Positions 20,100 through 29,518 of a stretch of 64,000 bases of DNA are shown here, piece after piece. The stretch comes from Siminovitchia thermophila (GTDB taxonomy: Bacteria; Bacillota; Bacilli; Bacillales; Bacillaceae_C). The notes below the pieces were generated by a model. It did not search any database and had not been told where the DNA came from. It saw only the letters and a program-made list of their open reading frames with translations. Made by a program: the position numbers and the translations under genes. The DNA is taken from positions 57,650-121,649 of the forward strand of contig NZ_JAFBFH010000013.1 of assembly GCF_016909185.1 (NCBI RefSeq). The letters run 5' to 3'. The first letter of the stretch is position 1. Every line of letters starts with the position of its first letter.

Positions 20100-21305
20100 T
20101 TATTCCTCCTTTGATTTGAAACCTAGTGAATTCTGTAAACAGAATGGCATACGAATCCAAAGCTTAACCCCAACCTCCAGAGCATTTTCATCTATATTAA
20201 ATTTAGGATGATGATGGGGAAAATTTTCTTTATAATCAGGATGGCCGGCCCCTATGCCTATGAAGCAACCAGGAACTTTCTGTAAATAAGCAGAAAAATC
20301 TTCCCCGCCCATTATTGGAGGCGCTTCCAAAATCGAGGAAAAACCAAATGTTTCTTGAACCAACTGTTTTATTTTCAACGTCATATCCGGATCATTGTAT
20401 ACGGAATCGTATCCATATTGATAATGATAATCGTATGAAGCCCCATGCGCTTTTACGACTCCTGACGCAATTTTCTCGATTTGCAATGCGATTTTCTCGC
20501 GAACCCCCTTGGAAAAAGTTCTCACGCTGCCGCCAATTTGAACAGTTTCCGGGATAATGTTTTTAGCTGTTCCTCCCTTAAACTCAGTTATGGATACTAC
20601 CGCTCTTTCAGCCGGGTCAATCTTTCGTGAAATAATATGTTGCAAATTATTAACGACCTGTGCTCCAATTGCAATCGGGTCGATTGTTTCCTGCGGCTCT
20701 GACGAATGGCCCCCTTTGCCGATAATATGTAAGTCGAATATGTCGGAATTAGCTGTAAAGATTCCGGATTTAATGGATATTGTTCCGGTTGGTATTGGAG
20801 AAAATAAATGCATCCCAACTATTTCACTCACACCATGTAATACACCAGCCTCCACTAATTCTTTTGCCCCGCCTGGAAACTGCTCCTCAGCATGTTGAAA
20901 CAAGAATATGATTTTTCCCGGTATATCTTGTTGAATATGAGAAAGAAACTTTGCCGCGCCCAGCAACATGGCTGTATGCCCATCATGGCCACACGCATGC
21001 ATGACTCCCTTGTTTTGAGAAGCAAATGATAAGCCAGTCTCTTCTTCTATCGGCAAAGCATCCATATCTGCTCGAAAAGCAATGGTTTTTCCGGGTAATC
21101 CCCCAGTCAATGTTGCCATTACACTTGTCTCAGTTGGCCTTGTAACTTCTAGATTATTGAAGTTACTCAACGTTTTATAAACAAATTGGGAAGTTTGCTT
21201 TTCTTTATATGATAGTTCAGGATATTTATGAAGATGTCTTCTCCATTTAACGACTTCATCGATATAGGAGCTGATGTCTACCTGATTAAAAACTGTCTTT
21301 TCCAT
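20100..21305 (-). CDS. M20-family amidohydrolase (HipO/YxeP-like)
   Basis: Zinc-dependent aminoacylase/carboxypeptidase family that cleaves N-acyl or N-carbamoyl amino acids. ATG 21305 behind AAAGGGG gives 401 residues. Motifs: ADMDALPIEEETGL, metal-binding MHACGHDGHTAMLLGAA, HAEEQFPGGA (catalytic Glu pair), GMHLF, and C-terminal IMGGEDFSAYLQ. The dimerisation lid lies between about 190 and 300. Neighbouring fragments of a solute-binding protein and a permease suggest it once belonged to an uptake-and-hydrolysis operon. Substrate unknown. Confidence 0.88.
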   Translation of the reverse strand: MEKTVFNQVDISSYIDEVVKWRRHLHKYPELSYKEKQTSQFVYKTLSNFNNLEVTRPTETSVMATLTGGLPGKTIAFRADMDALPIEEETGLSFASQNKGVMHACGHDGHTAMLLGAAKFLSHIQQDIPGKIIFLFQHAEEQFPGGAKELVEAGVLHGVSEIVGMHLFSPIPTGTISIKSGIFTANSDIFDLHIIGKGGHSSEPQETIDPIAIGAQVVNNLQHIISRKIDPAERAVVSITEFKGGTAKNIIPETVQIGGSVRTFSKGVREKIALQIEKIASGVVKAHGASYDYHYQYGYDSVYNDPDMTLKIKQLVQETFGFSSILEAPPIMGGEDFSAYLQKVPGCFIGIGAGHPDYKENFPHHHPKFNIDENALEVGVKLWIRMPFCLQNSLGFKSKEE

Positions 21306-21879
21306 CAGTTTTTCCCCTTTCACCATATGCCGCGCTAACAGCATATTATTTTCTCACCATAAAACAATGTGTATTGGTGTTGATCAAGTTATGGTTCCGA
21401 TCCATTTCAAATCCGTAAATGATCAGTTCTTCTGACTTGTCAGCACTTCGCAAGATAATCTTCTGCCGTCAACCTTACAACGGAGTTGGTCACCAATTGT
21501 ACCCTCATACAAACCTCCATTCCACCGGGATTCGTTTTCTTTATTGCTTTTGCGCACCAATTTTTAAGGGCTCATTATTGTTTATTCAATTCTGGCCGCT
21601 TCCATGATGGAAAGCTACATTTGAAAGCTTTTTCTTTTATCAGACTCAAATCTCAAAATTTTGGAAGAAAGAAACTATCCAAATAGATCGATCTGCAGAC
21701 AAACAGATTTTGCCTGTCTGTTTGTCGTTGAATGAATTGTTCATGAAGTCAAAATGTTTACTCCAGTAAACAATATAATCTCCAGCCTACTTATTGACAA
21801 CAGCCCAAAAAGGTTGCTGTAGACCCACTCGACTGTTGGTTGCTATCATAAGATGAACAAGCGGGAAGGAATGATATGT
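21306..21879. other. Intergenic region between divergent hydrolase and CDF genes
   Basis: No gene supported. It contains one strong inverted repeat, CAGACAAACAG…CTGTCTGTTTGTC (21694-21726), which could be a terminator of a lost gene. The frames at 21419-21607 and 21486-21686 lack start signals. Confidence 0.4.
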
Positions 21880-22758
21880 ATGTCTCAGCAGTCTTATGAA
21901 AACCTCAAAATGGGTGAGCGTGGGGCCATTTTGAGTATTGGCGCGTACATTTTTCTTTCAATTCTCAAACTGTATTTCGGTTATACGGCCGGTTCAGAGG
22001 CTCTAAAAGCGGACGGCCTGAATAATACCACTGATATAGCAGCATCCATCGCCGTATTGATCGGATTGAAGCTTTCCCAAAAACCACCCGATAAAGACCA
22101 CCGATACGGCCATTGGAAAAGTGAAACGATCGCCTCTATGACAGCTTCATTCATTATGCTCGGAGTCGGAATTCAGGTGTTAAATAGCGCTTTTAAGACG
22201 ATCATCCATGGCCAAAATGAGCCTCCTGATACGATAGCCGCCTATGTTGCACTCTTTTCAGCCGCGGTCATGTACTTCGTATATGTGTACAACAAAAGAT
22301 TGGCAAAGAAAATACGCAGCACCGCGGTTATGGCAGCTGCCAAAGATAATCTTTCTGATGCCTGGGTCAGCATTGGAACCGTTGTGGCGATCATTGGTTC
22401 CCAATTTCGCATGCCCTTGCTCGATTCCATCACCGCCTTTATTGTCGGGTTACTCATATGCAAAACGGCGTGGGATATTTTTAAACAGGCATCCCACGAG
22501 CTTTCTGATGGCTTTGATGAGAATAAAATTTCCTTGTACAAAAAGGAAATGAGAAAAGTGGATGGAGTAAAAGGAATTAAAGAAGTAAAAGGGAGGAACT
22601 ACGGAAGTAATGAAGTGATCGATGTCGTAATCCTCGTAGACCAAACGTTGGATATTCAAGAAGCGCATAACATTGCCACACTTGTGGAGGAAAAAATGAA
22701 AAACGAACACGGAGTGTACGATGTCCATGTTCACGTTGAACCGGAGCCAAATGAATAG
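21880..22758 (+). CDS. Cation diffusion facilitator (CDF) metal exporter
   Basis: Proton-coupled efflux of divalent metal (Zn, Mn, Fe or Co). 292 residues from ATG 21880. Six membrane segments precede a cytoplasmic ferredoxin-like C-terminal domain (VKGIKEVKGRNYGSNEVIDVVILVD). Metal-site pattern in helix 2 is DGLNNTTD, with the second site in helix 5 at DNLSDAW, and DKDHRYGHWKSE between helices 2 and 3. The Asn-rich helix-2 site is more like the YeaB/MntE (Mn/Fe) branch than the HxxxD zinc branch. Specificity is inferred only. Confidence 0.9.
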   Translation: MSQQSYENLKMGERGAILSIGAYIFLSILKLYFGYTAGSEALKADGLNNTTDIAASIAVLIGLKLSQKPPDKDHRYGHWKSETIASMTASFIMLGVGIQVLNSAFKTIIHGQNEPPDTIAAYVALFSAAVMYFVYVYNKRLAKKIRSTAVMAAAKDNLSDAWVSIGTVVAIIGSQFRMPLLDSITAFIVGLLICKTAWDIFKQASHELSDGFDENKISLYKKEMRKVDGVKGIKEVKGRNYGSNEVIDVVILVDQTLDIQEAHNIATLVEEKMKNEHGVYDVHVHVEPEPNE

Positions 22759-22779
22759 CCGGCACCTGTGCGGCACCGG

Positions 22780-23472
22780 CTAAGCCCCTGCTTCTATTAA
22801 GATTTCCTCAATCTCTTTAAAGCCCTTTTTACGAGCATGCTGCAACGGAGTGACCCCGTCTTTATCAGCAATACGAACATCTGCACCGTGTTGTATCAAC
22901 ATTCGAATCGTTTCCTGCTGCTTTACATCTCCATCGTTTAAGATAATTGCTTCCAAAAGAGCAGTCCAGCCCAGATTGTTTACATGATTGACGTCGATAT
23001 CCGTTTTTTCAAGAAGCTCCTTGATTACATCCGTATATCCATGTTCCGCCGCCGGAATTAAGGCAGTGCCTCCATATCGGTTTGTCAAGGATGGATCTGC
23101 GCCTGCCTTTATGGTCAATTGCAATATGTCCAAATACCCTTCCGCCCCGGCATAGAGGAATGGATTATTCTTCATGTCATCCTGAATGTTGACATCCGCC
23201 CCTTCATGAATTAGCACTTTTACAGTATCTGTATCAGCATTGTAGGTGGCAATCATGGCAGGCGTCCGGCCTTTTGCATCTTGTCCGTTAACATCTGCCC
23301 CTTTTTTCAGGAGTTGTTGAATCTGCTGACGATCCCCTTGTTCTGTCGCCAGGAACAATTGTTCCTGTAACGTTAGCGATTCCTCCTTCTTCATGTTTGC
23401 ATCCTCCTTCCCGCTCTCCGAACACCCCTGAAGCAACAACAACACTATAAATAGTAAAGTATGCTTTTTCAA
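22780..23472 (-). CDS. Ankyrin-repeat lipoprotein
   Basis: Signal peptide with lipobox LLLQGC (Cys about 17), then five or six ankyrin repeats recognisable by ATEQGD…LLKKGADVN, GRTPAMIATYN, GADVNIQDD, GWTALLEAI and GVTPLQHARKKGF. 230 residues; TTG start behind AAAGGTG. Probably an extracytoplasmic protein-binding lipoprotein; no partner is encoded next to it. It converges on the CDF gene. Confidence 0.85.
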   Translation of the reverse strand: MKKHTLLFIVLLLLQGCSESGKEDANMKKEESLTLQEQLFLATEQGDRQQIQQLLKKGADVNGQDAKGRTPAMIATYNADTDTVKVLIHEGADVNIQDDMKNNPFLYAGAEGYLDILQLTIKAGADPSLTNRYGGTALIPAAEHGYTDVIKELLEKTDIDVNHVNNLGWTALLEAIILNDGDVKQQETIRMLIQHGADVRIADKDGVTPLQHARKKGFKEIEEILIEAGA

Positions 23473-23574
23473 ACGAACACCTTTCTTTCAAGAGAGTCAG
23501 GCCTAGATGAACATAAGCCGACCTTTTTCTCAATTTATCCGAAAAAACGGCGGAAAAGGCAGTTTTTTTTCAGT

Positions 23575-23850
23575 TTACTTATGTATATCCATCGCGGCGA
23601 TTTCCCATTCGTGGATTTCATAATGGCGTGCTCCCGTTATAACATATGGATCTTCTTTCACCCAAGATTCAACTTGCTCAAGACTTTCTCCCTGGTAAAT
23701 GACAAGTCCGCCAGTCCCATCAACAAAACGGCCAAACATGACTGCTTTTTTTTCTTCTCGTTTGCGGGCCAAAAACTCCAAATGGGCGGGGCGGTTCTCC
23801 CTGCTCTTTTCTTCATCTTTCATTGGTAAAAAAACGGCAAAATATTTCAT
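23575..23850 (-). CDS. YciI-like protein
   Basis: 91 residues, complete YciI-like ferredoxin fold: MKYFAVFLPMKD start, central RPAHLEFLARKREEKKAVMFGRF, and VIYQGESLEQVESWVKEDPYVITGA, where the Glu/Asp and His in the fold are the conserved residues. RBS CTGGAGG before ATG. Members have been proposed as small stand-alone enzymes or fusion partners; the role is unknown. Confidence 0.85.
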   Translation of the reverse strand: MKYFAVFLPMKDEEKSRENRPAHLEFLARKREEKKAVMFGRFVDGTGGLVIYQGESLEQVESWVKEDPYVITGARHYEIHEWEIAAMDIHK

Positions 23851-23897
23851 GTCTTTTCCTCCAGCACATCATCATTTTTCTTCTCATTATACATGAA

Positions 23898-24875
23898 TTA
23901 TGCTTGAACCGGATCATTCACTTTCATCACTGTCCCCCTATTTGATAACGCATTGTGTAAGTTGTCGGCGGCCAACTGAGCCATTTTCATCCGTGTGGCA
24001 ATGCTCGCACTGCCAATATGGGGGAGTGTGACAACATTTGAAAGGGTCAATAAAGGATGAGAAAGATCTACCGGTTCTTTTTCAAAAACATCAAGGCCTG
24101 CTGCCCAAATTTCTTTGTTTTTGAGCGCATGATACAGCGCTTCCTCATCCACGATCCCCCCGCGGGCTGTATTGATCAACACAGCTGTTTTCTTCATAAA
24201 GGACAACTCATTTTTGGAAATAAGATGATGGACCTCCGGGCTGTATGGTAAAAGAAGACAAATAAAATCGGATTTTGTTAAAACCGTTTTAAAGTCGACA
24301 TACGTGGCGCCAATTTCTTCTTCGGCTTCTCTTTTTCTCGAGCGATTATAATACAGCACTTCCATTTGAAACCCTTTTGCCCGCCTCGCTACCGCCTGGC
24401 CGATGCGGCCAAACCCGATAATGCCCAGCGTCGCGCCAAAAATATCCATCCCCGTCAACTGCATAGGTGACCAAGTTTGCCAGTTACCTTCGCGCAGATA
24501 ACTGGATGCTTCCACAAGCCGCCTGGCCGTTGCCATGAGAAGAGCGAAGGTTAAGTCAGCAGTCGTTTCTGTTAAAACTCCAGGTGTATTGGTGACGAGA
24601 ATTCCTCTTTTTGTCGCTTCATTAACATTAATATTGTTATAGCCTACAGCCATATTACTAATCACCTTCAAATTGGGAGCGGCTTCCATTACTTCTTCAT
24701 CAATCGTTTCAGTCAACATGCAAAGCAATCCTTTAGCTTCTTTTACCTTTTCCAGCAAAAGCTCTCTTGGGATCGCTTCTTCTTCTTTTTCCCACATGTC
24801 GATATGAAAGGACTTTTCCAGCTTTTCTATAATACTGGAAGGGAGTTTGCGCGTAATGTAAATGTTCTCTTTCAA
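23898..24875 (-). CDS. D-2-hydroxyacid dehydrogenase (glyoxylate/hydroxypyruvate reductase type)
   Basis: NAD(P)H-dependent reductase of glyoxylate, hydroxypyruvate or related 2-keto acids. 325 residues from a TTG start at 24875, chosen because AAGGAG lies 9 nt upstream; the ATG at 24902 lies before that site. Rossmann motif GIIGFGRIGQAVARRAKG; catalytic Arg in NTARGGIVDEEAL, Glu in AGLDVFEKEPV, His in LPHIGSAS. Stands alone, divergent from the LytTR gene. Confidence 0.88.
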   Translation of the reverse strand: MKENIYITRKLPSSIIEKLEKSFHIDMWEKEEEAIPRELLLEKVKEAKGLLCMLTETIDEEVMEAAPNLKVISNMAVGYNNINVNEATKRGILVTNTPGVLTETTADLTFALLMATARRLVEASSYLREGNWQTWSPMQLTGMDIFGATLGIIGFGRIGQAVARRAKGFQMEVLYYNRSRKREAEEEIGATYVDFKTVLTKSDFICLLLPYSPEVHHLISKNELSFMKKTAVLINTARGGIVDEEALYHALKNKEIWAAGLDVFEKEPVDLSHPLLTLSNVVTLPHIGSASIATRMKMAQLAADNLHNALSNRGTVMKVNDPVQA

Positions 24876-25004
24876 ATTGTTTATCTCCTTTCCACATATC
24901 ATTACATTTTATCATCTTATAATACTATTTCGACCACTTGCCGCAAATCTCCTTTTCAGCGAAACTCGATGAACGTATACTCAAATAAAAGAGGGGGGGA
25001 TTGC

Positions 25005-25451
25005 TTGAAAGTCCATTTGAATATCAACCCAAACATTCAAGAAGACGAAATCATGATCGTAATCAAAGAAATGAATGCCAAAGTGGAAAAGCTATTATCT
25101 ATCATTCATGATGAGAAAGAAAATGGGGTCATTTCTCTACAAAGGGAGGAGAGAATTTATCTTGTAGAACCGAAAGAAATTTCCCATGTTTTTTCAAAAG
25201 ACAATAAATGCTTTGCATTTAGAGGTAAGCAGCAATACCGATACAAAGATACGCTCAAACAATTTGAAGAGCGGTACAGTCGGCATCACTTTGTGAGAAT
25301 CTCAAAATATTGTTTGGCAAACGTGGAGTGGATGGATTACTTTGAAGCTACTTTCGGCGGCAGTCTGGTCGTCGCCTTTAAAAACGGGGAAAAGGAAATT
25401 GTTTCCCGAAAATATGCAAAGGAATTAAACAAAGCACTATTTAAGGAGTGA
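25005..25451 (+). CDS. LytTR-domain DNA-binding regulator
   Basis: 148 residues without a receiver domain. Start TTG 25005 lies 6 nt after GAGGGGGGG. N-terminal half is helical; the C-terminal LytTR domain runs from about residue 55 (KEISHVFSKDNKCFAFRGKQQYRYKDTLKQFEERY…FVRISKYCLANVEWMDYFE). Pairs with the DUF3021 membrane gene 7 bp downstream, a regulatory architecture known in Firmicutes in which the membrane protein is thought to hold back the regulator. Confidence 0.88.
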   Translation: MKVHLNINPNIQEDEIMIVIKEMNAKVEKLLSIIHDEKENGVISLQREERIYLVEPKEISHVFSKDNKCFAFRGKQQYRYKDTLKQFEERYSRHHFVRISKYCLANVEWMDYFEATFGGSLVVAFKNGEKEIVSRKYAKELNKALFKE

Positions 25452-25458
25452 ACACAAC

Positions 25459-25863
25459 ATGCTGGTCGTTAAATCAATCAGAAATATTTTAATTGGCTTT
25501 GGCATCGCGAACATTTTTTTACTTATTTTTATTCTGTTTGCGGGTGCAGCTGGCCAGACAGAAATCGATATTGACATATTAAGGACGCAAGTGATTGGCA
25601 GTATATGCTTCGGCGCATTTTGCGGAATCTTATCATTAATATTTGAAAGTCAACGATTATCCATTGTTATTAAAACTGGTATACAGCTTTTCGCTTTACT
25701 TATTGGATTTGCCGCTTTCGGCTATTATCTAGGGTGGTTCCGTTCACTTGAAGAGATGATGTTTATGCTCATCATTTTTATGATTATATACGTGATTATT
25801 TGGCTGTTCATGTATATCATTCAAAAAAAATTGGCTGACCAACTGAATAAAGGAATAAAGTAG
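25459..25863 (+). CDS. DUF3021 membrane protein
   Basis: 134 residues with four membrane helices and a short cytoplasmic tail, the DUF3021 layout (RNILIGFGIANIF…; GSICFGAFCGILSLIFE). Lies 7 bp after the LytTR regulator, so the two are co-transcribed. Probable membrane partner of that regulator; no target gene cluster is evident in the window. Confidence 0.85.
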   Translation: MLVVKSIRNILIGFGIANIFLLIFILFAGAAGQTEIDIDILRTQVIGSICFGAFCGILSLIFESQRLSIVIKTGIQLFALLIGFAAFGYYLGWFRSLEEMMFMLIIFMIIYVIIWLFMYIIQKKLADQLNKGIK

Positions 25864-25895
25864 CGGGTATATGTCTTACCCGCTTCTGTCATGTT
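25863..25895 (+). terminator. Hairpin closing the LytTR-DUF3021 operon
   Basis: GCGGGTA (25863-25869) pairs with TACCCGC (25877-25883), followed by a moderately T-rich run. Confidence 0.6.
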
Positions 25896-26213
25896 AAGCA
25901 CTGGCATTGATTCCTCGTTAAACACTGAGAAAACAGCGGGTCAGGTTTTATTCCAGGGTGATATTCTAACTCGCCTCAACAATAAAATCTGTATATGGCT
26001 TTCTTTCGAGTGAAACAGACACTTTCTAAAGCCCTTCTTTATTAAAAACCAACTTTGCGCCGCTCTGTTTGCCATCAACATCCCATTCAACGTTTTACAT
26101 GTGAAGACATGGAAGATATCTTCTCAATTTTAAACAAGATACTTCTGTTTCATTAAACTCATCAACAACAAATAACCTTTTCATTGTTACGGACTGCACC
26201 TTGTTTTCGAGGT
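25896..26213. other. Intergenic stretch, nothing recognised
   Basis: AT-rich sequence between converging transcription units. No open frame with a start signal and no clear RNA structure seen. Confidence 0.5.
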
Positions 26214-27311
26214 TTAAAGCATAGCAGTGGATGGCAGCTTGACGATGAATTGATGATAATTTCCGTCCGTTTCCAGGGCAACACTTCCATCCTGTCGTTC
26301 TGCCAGTTCCTTTACGATGGCCAGTCCCAGGCCATTTCCGCCCGATTCGCGGTTTCTTGATGTATCCACGCGGTAAAAACGTTCGAAAATCTGCGGGCGC
26401 GATGCTTCAGGAATGAATTGGCCTTGTCCTTCCACTTGCAAAACATAATGATCTTTTCTCCGCTTTCCTTTTAAATGAAGAGTCGTATTTTCGATACCAT
26501 AGCGAATTGCATTATCCAATAAATTTCCAACGATTTGTTTCAGGGTATCTTCCGTTATATGGAAAGCCGCCTCTTCAACAGCAACTTCTATTTGAATATG
26601 TTTTTGATCCAGCTTCATTTGATGAATGGAAACCATATGATTGACGATTGTTTTGATATTTGCGGGATTGCTTGGTTTGGCATCCAAATATTGATTCCAT
26701 TCCCGCTCCGAAAGATGATGCAGTTGCTCAATTAACTTGCTTAGCCGTTCAGCTTCGCCATGTAGAGAGTGCAGCACATTTTTATCCGGCTCGATGACAC
26801 CGTTTTTGATGGCTTCCAAATAACCTGTAATATTGGATAATGGCGTACGGACTTCATGGGCTAAATCTGCCGCCATTTTATTGCGAAGCTCTTCACTTCT
26901 TTTGATTTTTTTAATCAGACTATTAAAATTTTCAGTGAGAAGCCCGACTTCATTCCTCGTTGTAATCGGAACGAGCCGCATTTCTTCCCCATCGCTCATA
27001 CGTTTCGTCACATCAGAAAGCATTCGGATCGGAATAATGATTCTCCTGATCCAAATATAATGAATGACAACAGCTACCAAGAACGCAATAATACTTACCC
27101 GAATTAAGTAAAAATCCATCGTCTCGTCGAACGATGATTGCATGAATGGCCCGGCAATATTCATGTCATTCGCAAGAAAACAAGCATATTCTTTGACGGA
27201 AAAACCGGCAATGATAATGACAACTACAATAACTGCCAAATTGACCCACGTTAACTCCCAAAAAATCCCTGTTCTCCAAATCCCTTTCATATACGGTTTA
27301 TTTGGTGACAA
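26214..27311 (-). CDS. Sensor histidine kinase of the thiol-redox cluster
   Basis: Membrane kinase of 365 residues: two membrane helices (about 15-35 and 72-92) enclosing a short extracytoplasmic loop that contains Cys, a HAMP linker, HisKA with DLAHEVRTPLSN (phospho-His), and HATPase_c with N-box IVGNLLDNAIRYG and G2 box SGGNGLGLAIV. The G1 box, normally D-x-G-x-G, reads EGQGQ here, an unusual change. Start TTG 27311 overlaps the regulator gene by 14 bp. Confidence 0.88.
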   Translation of the reverse strand: MSPNKPYMKGIWRTGIFWELTWVNLAVIVVVIIIAGFSVKEYACFLANDMNIAGPFMQSSFDETMDFYLIRVSIIAFLVAVVIHYIWIRRIIIPIRMLSDVTKRMSDGEEMRLVPITTRNEVGLLTENFNSLIKKIKRSEELRNKMAADLAHEVRTPLSNITGYLEAIKNGVIEPDKNVLHSLHGEAERLSKLIEQLHHLSEREWNQYLDAKPSNPANIKTIVNHMVSIHQMKLDQKHIQIEVAVEEAAFHITEDTLKQIVGNLLDNAIRYGIENTTLHLKGKRRKDHYVLQVEGQGQFIPEASRPQIFERFYRVDTSRNRESGGNGLGLAIVKELAERQDGSVALETDGNYHQFIVKLPSTAML

Positions 27312-27981
27312 ATTTATATCCCACCCCTCTTACGGTTTGAATCATGGGTGCAGAGACACCCCCTTTTTTAATTTTCTCTCGAATATTTTTCACATGAACG
27401 TCAATCGTTCGCTCAAAAATATCTTTCTCATGCAGCGGATATAACGTCTGTAGCAATTGTTCTCTTGTCATGACTTGATCAGGATGAAGCATGAGCTTTT
27501 TTAAAATGGCAAACTCGGAAGCTGTCAATTGGAGCTGTTTGGAACCGACCCAAACTTCATGTTTGTTCGGCTTTAAGGTCAGATTGCCGAAAGATACCTT
27601 TTGACAGTAATGACCGGCTCTCCTCAATACCGTTTCTACTCTTGTGACCAGTTCTTCCGGGCTGAACGGCTTTGTCACGTAATCATCCGCCCCCATCTTC
27701 AACCCGTGAATGCGGTCTTTTTCGTGGATTTTTGCCGTGACCATAATAATGGGAACATCACTGACAGCCGTTTCCCGAATATACTCACATACCTCTTCAC
27801 CCGATTTTTCGGGCAGCATTAAATCCAGGATGACAAAACAAGGCGACTCTTTTTGAAACAGACGGATGGCTTCCGTCCCCGTCGCCGCAGTCACTACATC
27901 AAAACCGGCTTTTTGAAAATAAGCCGCCATGAGCTTTTGCAACATTTGGTCATCCTCAACGACCATAAGTGTTTTTGACAT
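27298..27981 (-). CDS. OmpR-family response regulator
   Basis: Receiver domain with acidic pocket EDD, phospho-Asp in VILDLMLPEKSG, Thr in VTAK and Lys in TKPFSPEEL, followed by a C-terminal winged helix (ASEFAILKKLMLHPDQVMTREQL…RTIDVHVKNIREKI…IQTVRGVGYKF). 227 residues from ATG 27981. Sits between a TlpA-type thioredoxin gene and the kinase, so it probably controls the redox operon. Confidence 0.92.
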   Translation of the reverse strand: MSKTLMVVEDDQMLQKLMAAYFQKAGFDVVTAATGTEAIRLFQKESPCFVILDLMLPEKSGEEVCEYIRETAVSDVPIIMVTAKIHEKDRIHGLKMGADDYVTKPFSPEELVTRVETVLRRAGHYCQKVSFGNLTLKPNKHEVWVGSKQLQLTASEFAILKKLMLHPDQVMTREQLLQTLYPLHEKDIFERTIDVHVKNIREKIKKGGVSAPMIQTVRGVGYKFVTK

Positions 27982-27993
27982 GTTCCTCACCCG

Positions 27994-28581
27994 CTACTGC
28001 AATTTATTGACCTCATTCTCCATCCACTGATACGTCATTGGACCAATGATTCCTTGCTGGATCACACCCTCTTGATCTATGATAAAGCTTTTCGGAATAG
28101 CGAAAGCTTCAAATTGTTGTCCAACCATCCCTGTTTCATCAAGGGGGATCGTAAATGCAACATTGAATTCATCAATAAATGTTTGTACCACTTCTTTGTT
28201 ATTTTCCGCAGCAGTTAAGTTGACTGCCACAATCTCGACTCCCTTATCTTTGTAATTCTGATAAAACTTTTGCATATCCGGCATTTCCGCCCGACAAGGA
28301 GGACACCAAGTTGCCCAAAAGTTTAATATGACGATTTTTCCTTTATAATCAGCAAGCCGGAACTGTTGTCCATCCAGTGTGGGCAGTTCGATTGCCGGAG
28401 GGCGGATTCCTGCTGAAAGGCCGCTTTCTTCTTGACCGGATTCCGCTTGAGCGTCCGGTAACAGGACATCCATTTGACTTTCATCAGCTATTTCATACTT
28501 GTCCTTCCCGATATATTCTTTATACAAGAAAATACCCATGAATGCCACTAAGCCGACTAATAAGAGCCATCTCCACTTCAT
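27994..28581 (-). CDS. Membrane-anchored TlpA/ResA-type thiol-disulfide oxidoreductase
   Basis: 195 residues: N-terminal membrane anchor (LLLVGLVAFMGIFLY), a linker, then a TlpA/ResA fold with active site WATWCPPCRAEMP and cis-Pro loop AIPKSFIID. Reduces extracytoplasmic disulfides with electrons passed by CcdA. 14 bp separate it from ccdA upstream and 12 bp from the regulator downstream. Confidence 0.9.
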   Translation of the reverse strand: MKWRWLLLVGLVAFMGIFLYKEYIGKDKYEIADESQMDVLLPDAQAESGQEESGLSAGIRPPAIELPTLDGQQFRLADYKGKIVILNFWATWCPPCRAEMPDMQKFYQNYKDKGVEIVAVNLTAAENNKEVVQTFIDEFNVAFTIPLDETGMVGQQFEAFAIPKSFIIDQEGVIQQGIIGPMTYQWMENEVNKLQ

Positions 28582-28595
28582 TGCTCATGCCCCCT

Positions 28596-29312
28596 TTATA
28601 AGTTAAAAACGGAAAACCGCGCAAAATAGGCACTTATTTTTGTCATCTGGCCGGTAAAAATCATCAGGCCGAGTAAAATCATGATCGAGCCATTCACAAT
28701 GGAAAATTTCCCTAAATAGCGATTGATGGATCGAATCATTCGTACCGATTTAGTCATCATGAAAGAAATAAACAAAAACGGCAAAGCCATGCCCAATGAA
28801 TAGACACCGAGAAGCAGCATTCCCTGCCCTACAGTAGTGCTTGCGCTCGCCAGCAGTAAGATCGTTGATAACGTTAACCCTACACATGGAGTCCAGCCGC
28901 TTCCAAATGCGACTCCAACCAGGACAGATGAGAACCAATTTTTCGGCTTTTGCAATTTATGCTCCCATTTCCGATCTTTCATTAAAAAATTCAGTTGGAA
29001 GACCCCGAGCATTTGCAGCCCAAAAGCGACAATTAAAATGCCGCTTATATGTTCAATCAACTTTCTGTTTGCTTGAAAAAACTGTCCGACAAAAGTGGCT
29101 GAAGCGCCCATTATCATAAATACAATGCTAAAGCCCACAATAAAAGCGATAGAACGTTGGAGCAACAAGCTTCTGTCAACACGCAGCTGCTGGTTCTGAA
29201 CATTTCCTCCCGTTAAATGCGATAAATAAGCGGGCAGAACCGGAAAGATACACGGCGAAAAAAACGATAACAGCCCGGCTACAAATGCCACCCACATGGA
29301 AACCGATTCCAT
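28596..29312 (-). CDS. ccdA: CcdA-type transmembrane electron carrier
   Basis: Carries reducing equivalents from cytoplasmic thioredoxin across the membrane. ATG 29312 lies 7 nt after GAGGAG and gives 238 residues with six membrane helices. The two redox cysteines sit in SFFSPCIFPVLPAY and SGWTPCVGLTLS, the CcdA signature. Partner TlpA-like proteins are encoded on both sides. It may be a second, specialised copy besides a housekeeping ccdA elsewhere. Confidence 0.9.
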   Translation of the reverse strand: MESVSMWVAFVAGLLSFFSPCIFPVLPAYLSHLTGGNVQNQQLRVDRSLLLQRSIAFIVGFSIVFMIMGASATFVGQFFQANRKLIEHISGILIVAFGLQMLGVFQLNFLMKDRKWEHKLQKPKNWFSSVLVGVAFGSGWTPCVGLTLSTILLLASASTTVGQGMLLLGVYSLGMALPFLFISFMMTKSVRMIRSINRYLGKFSIVNGSIMILLGLMIFTGQMTKISAYFARFSVFNL

Positions 29313-29518
29313 TTTTCCACTCCTCACACATCTTTTTCTACAGTCTGGGTTATGATTGTTAAAGTTTGATGAAGAACTTAAATAGCCTCGGCGCATGTGA
29401 TTCTTCGGTAAGCCGAACGGGCTTCCTTCCTTAGCGCATCATAAAAGCCAATCAACCTCATGTGAAATTGACCGGCTTTCATGTAAAGTGATATCGTTTT
29501 TGAAAATGCCCATCCAAC

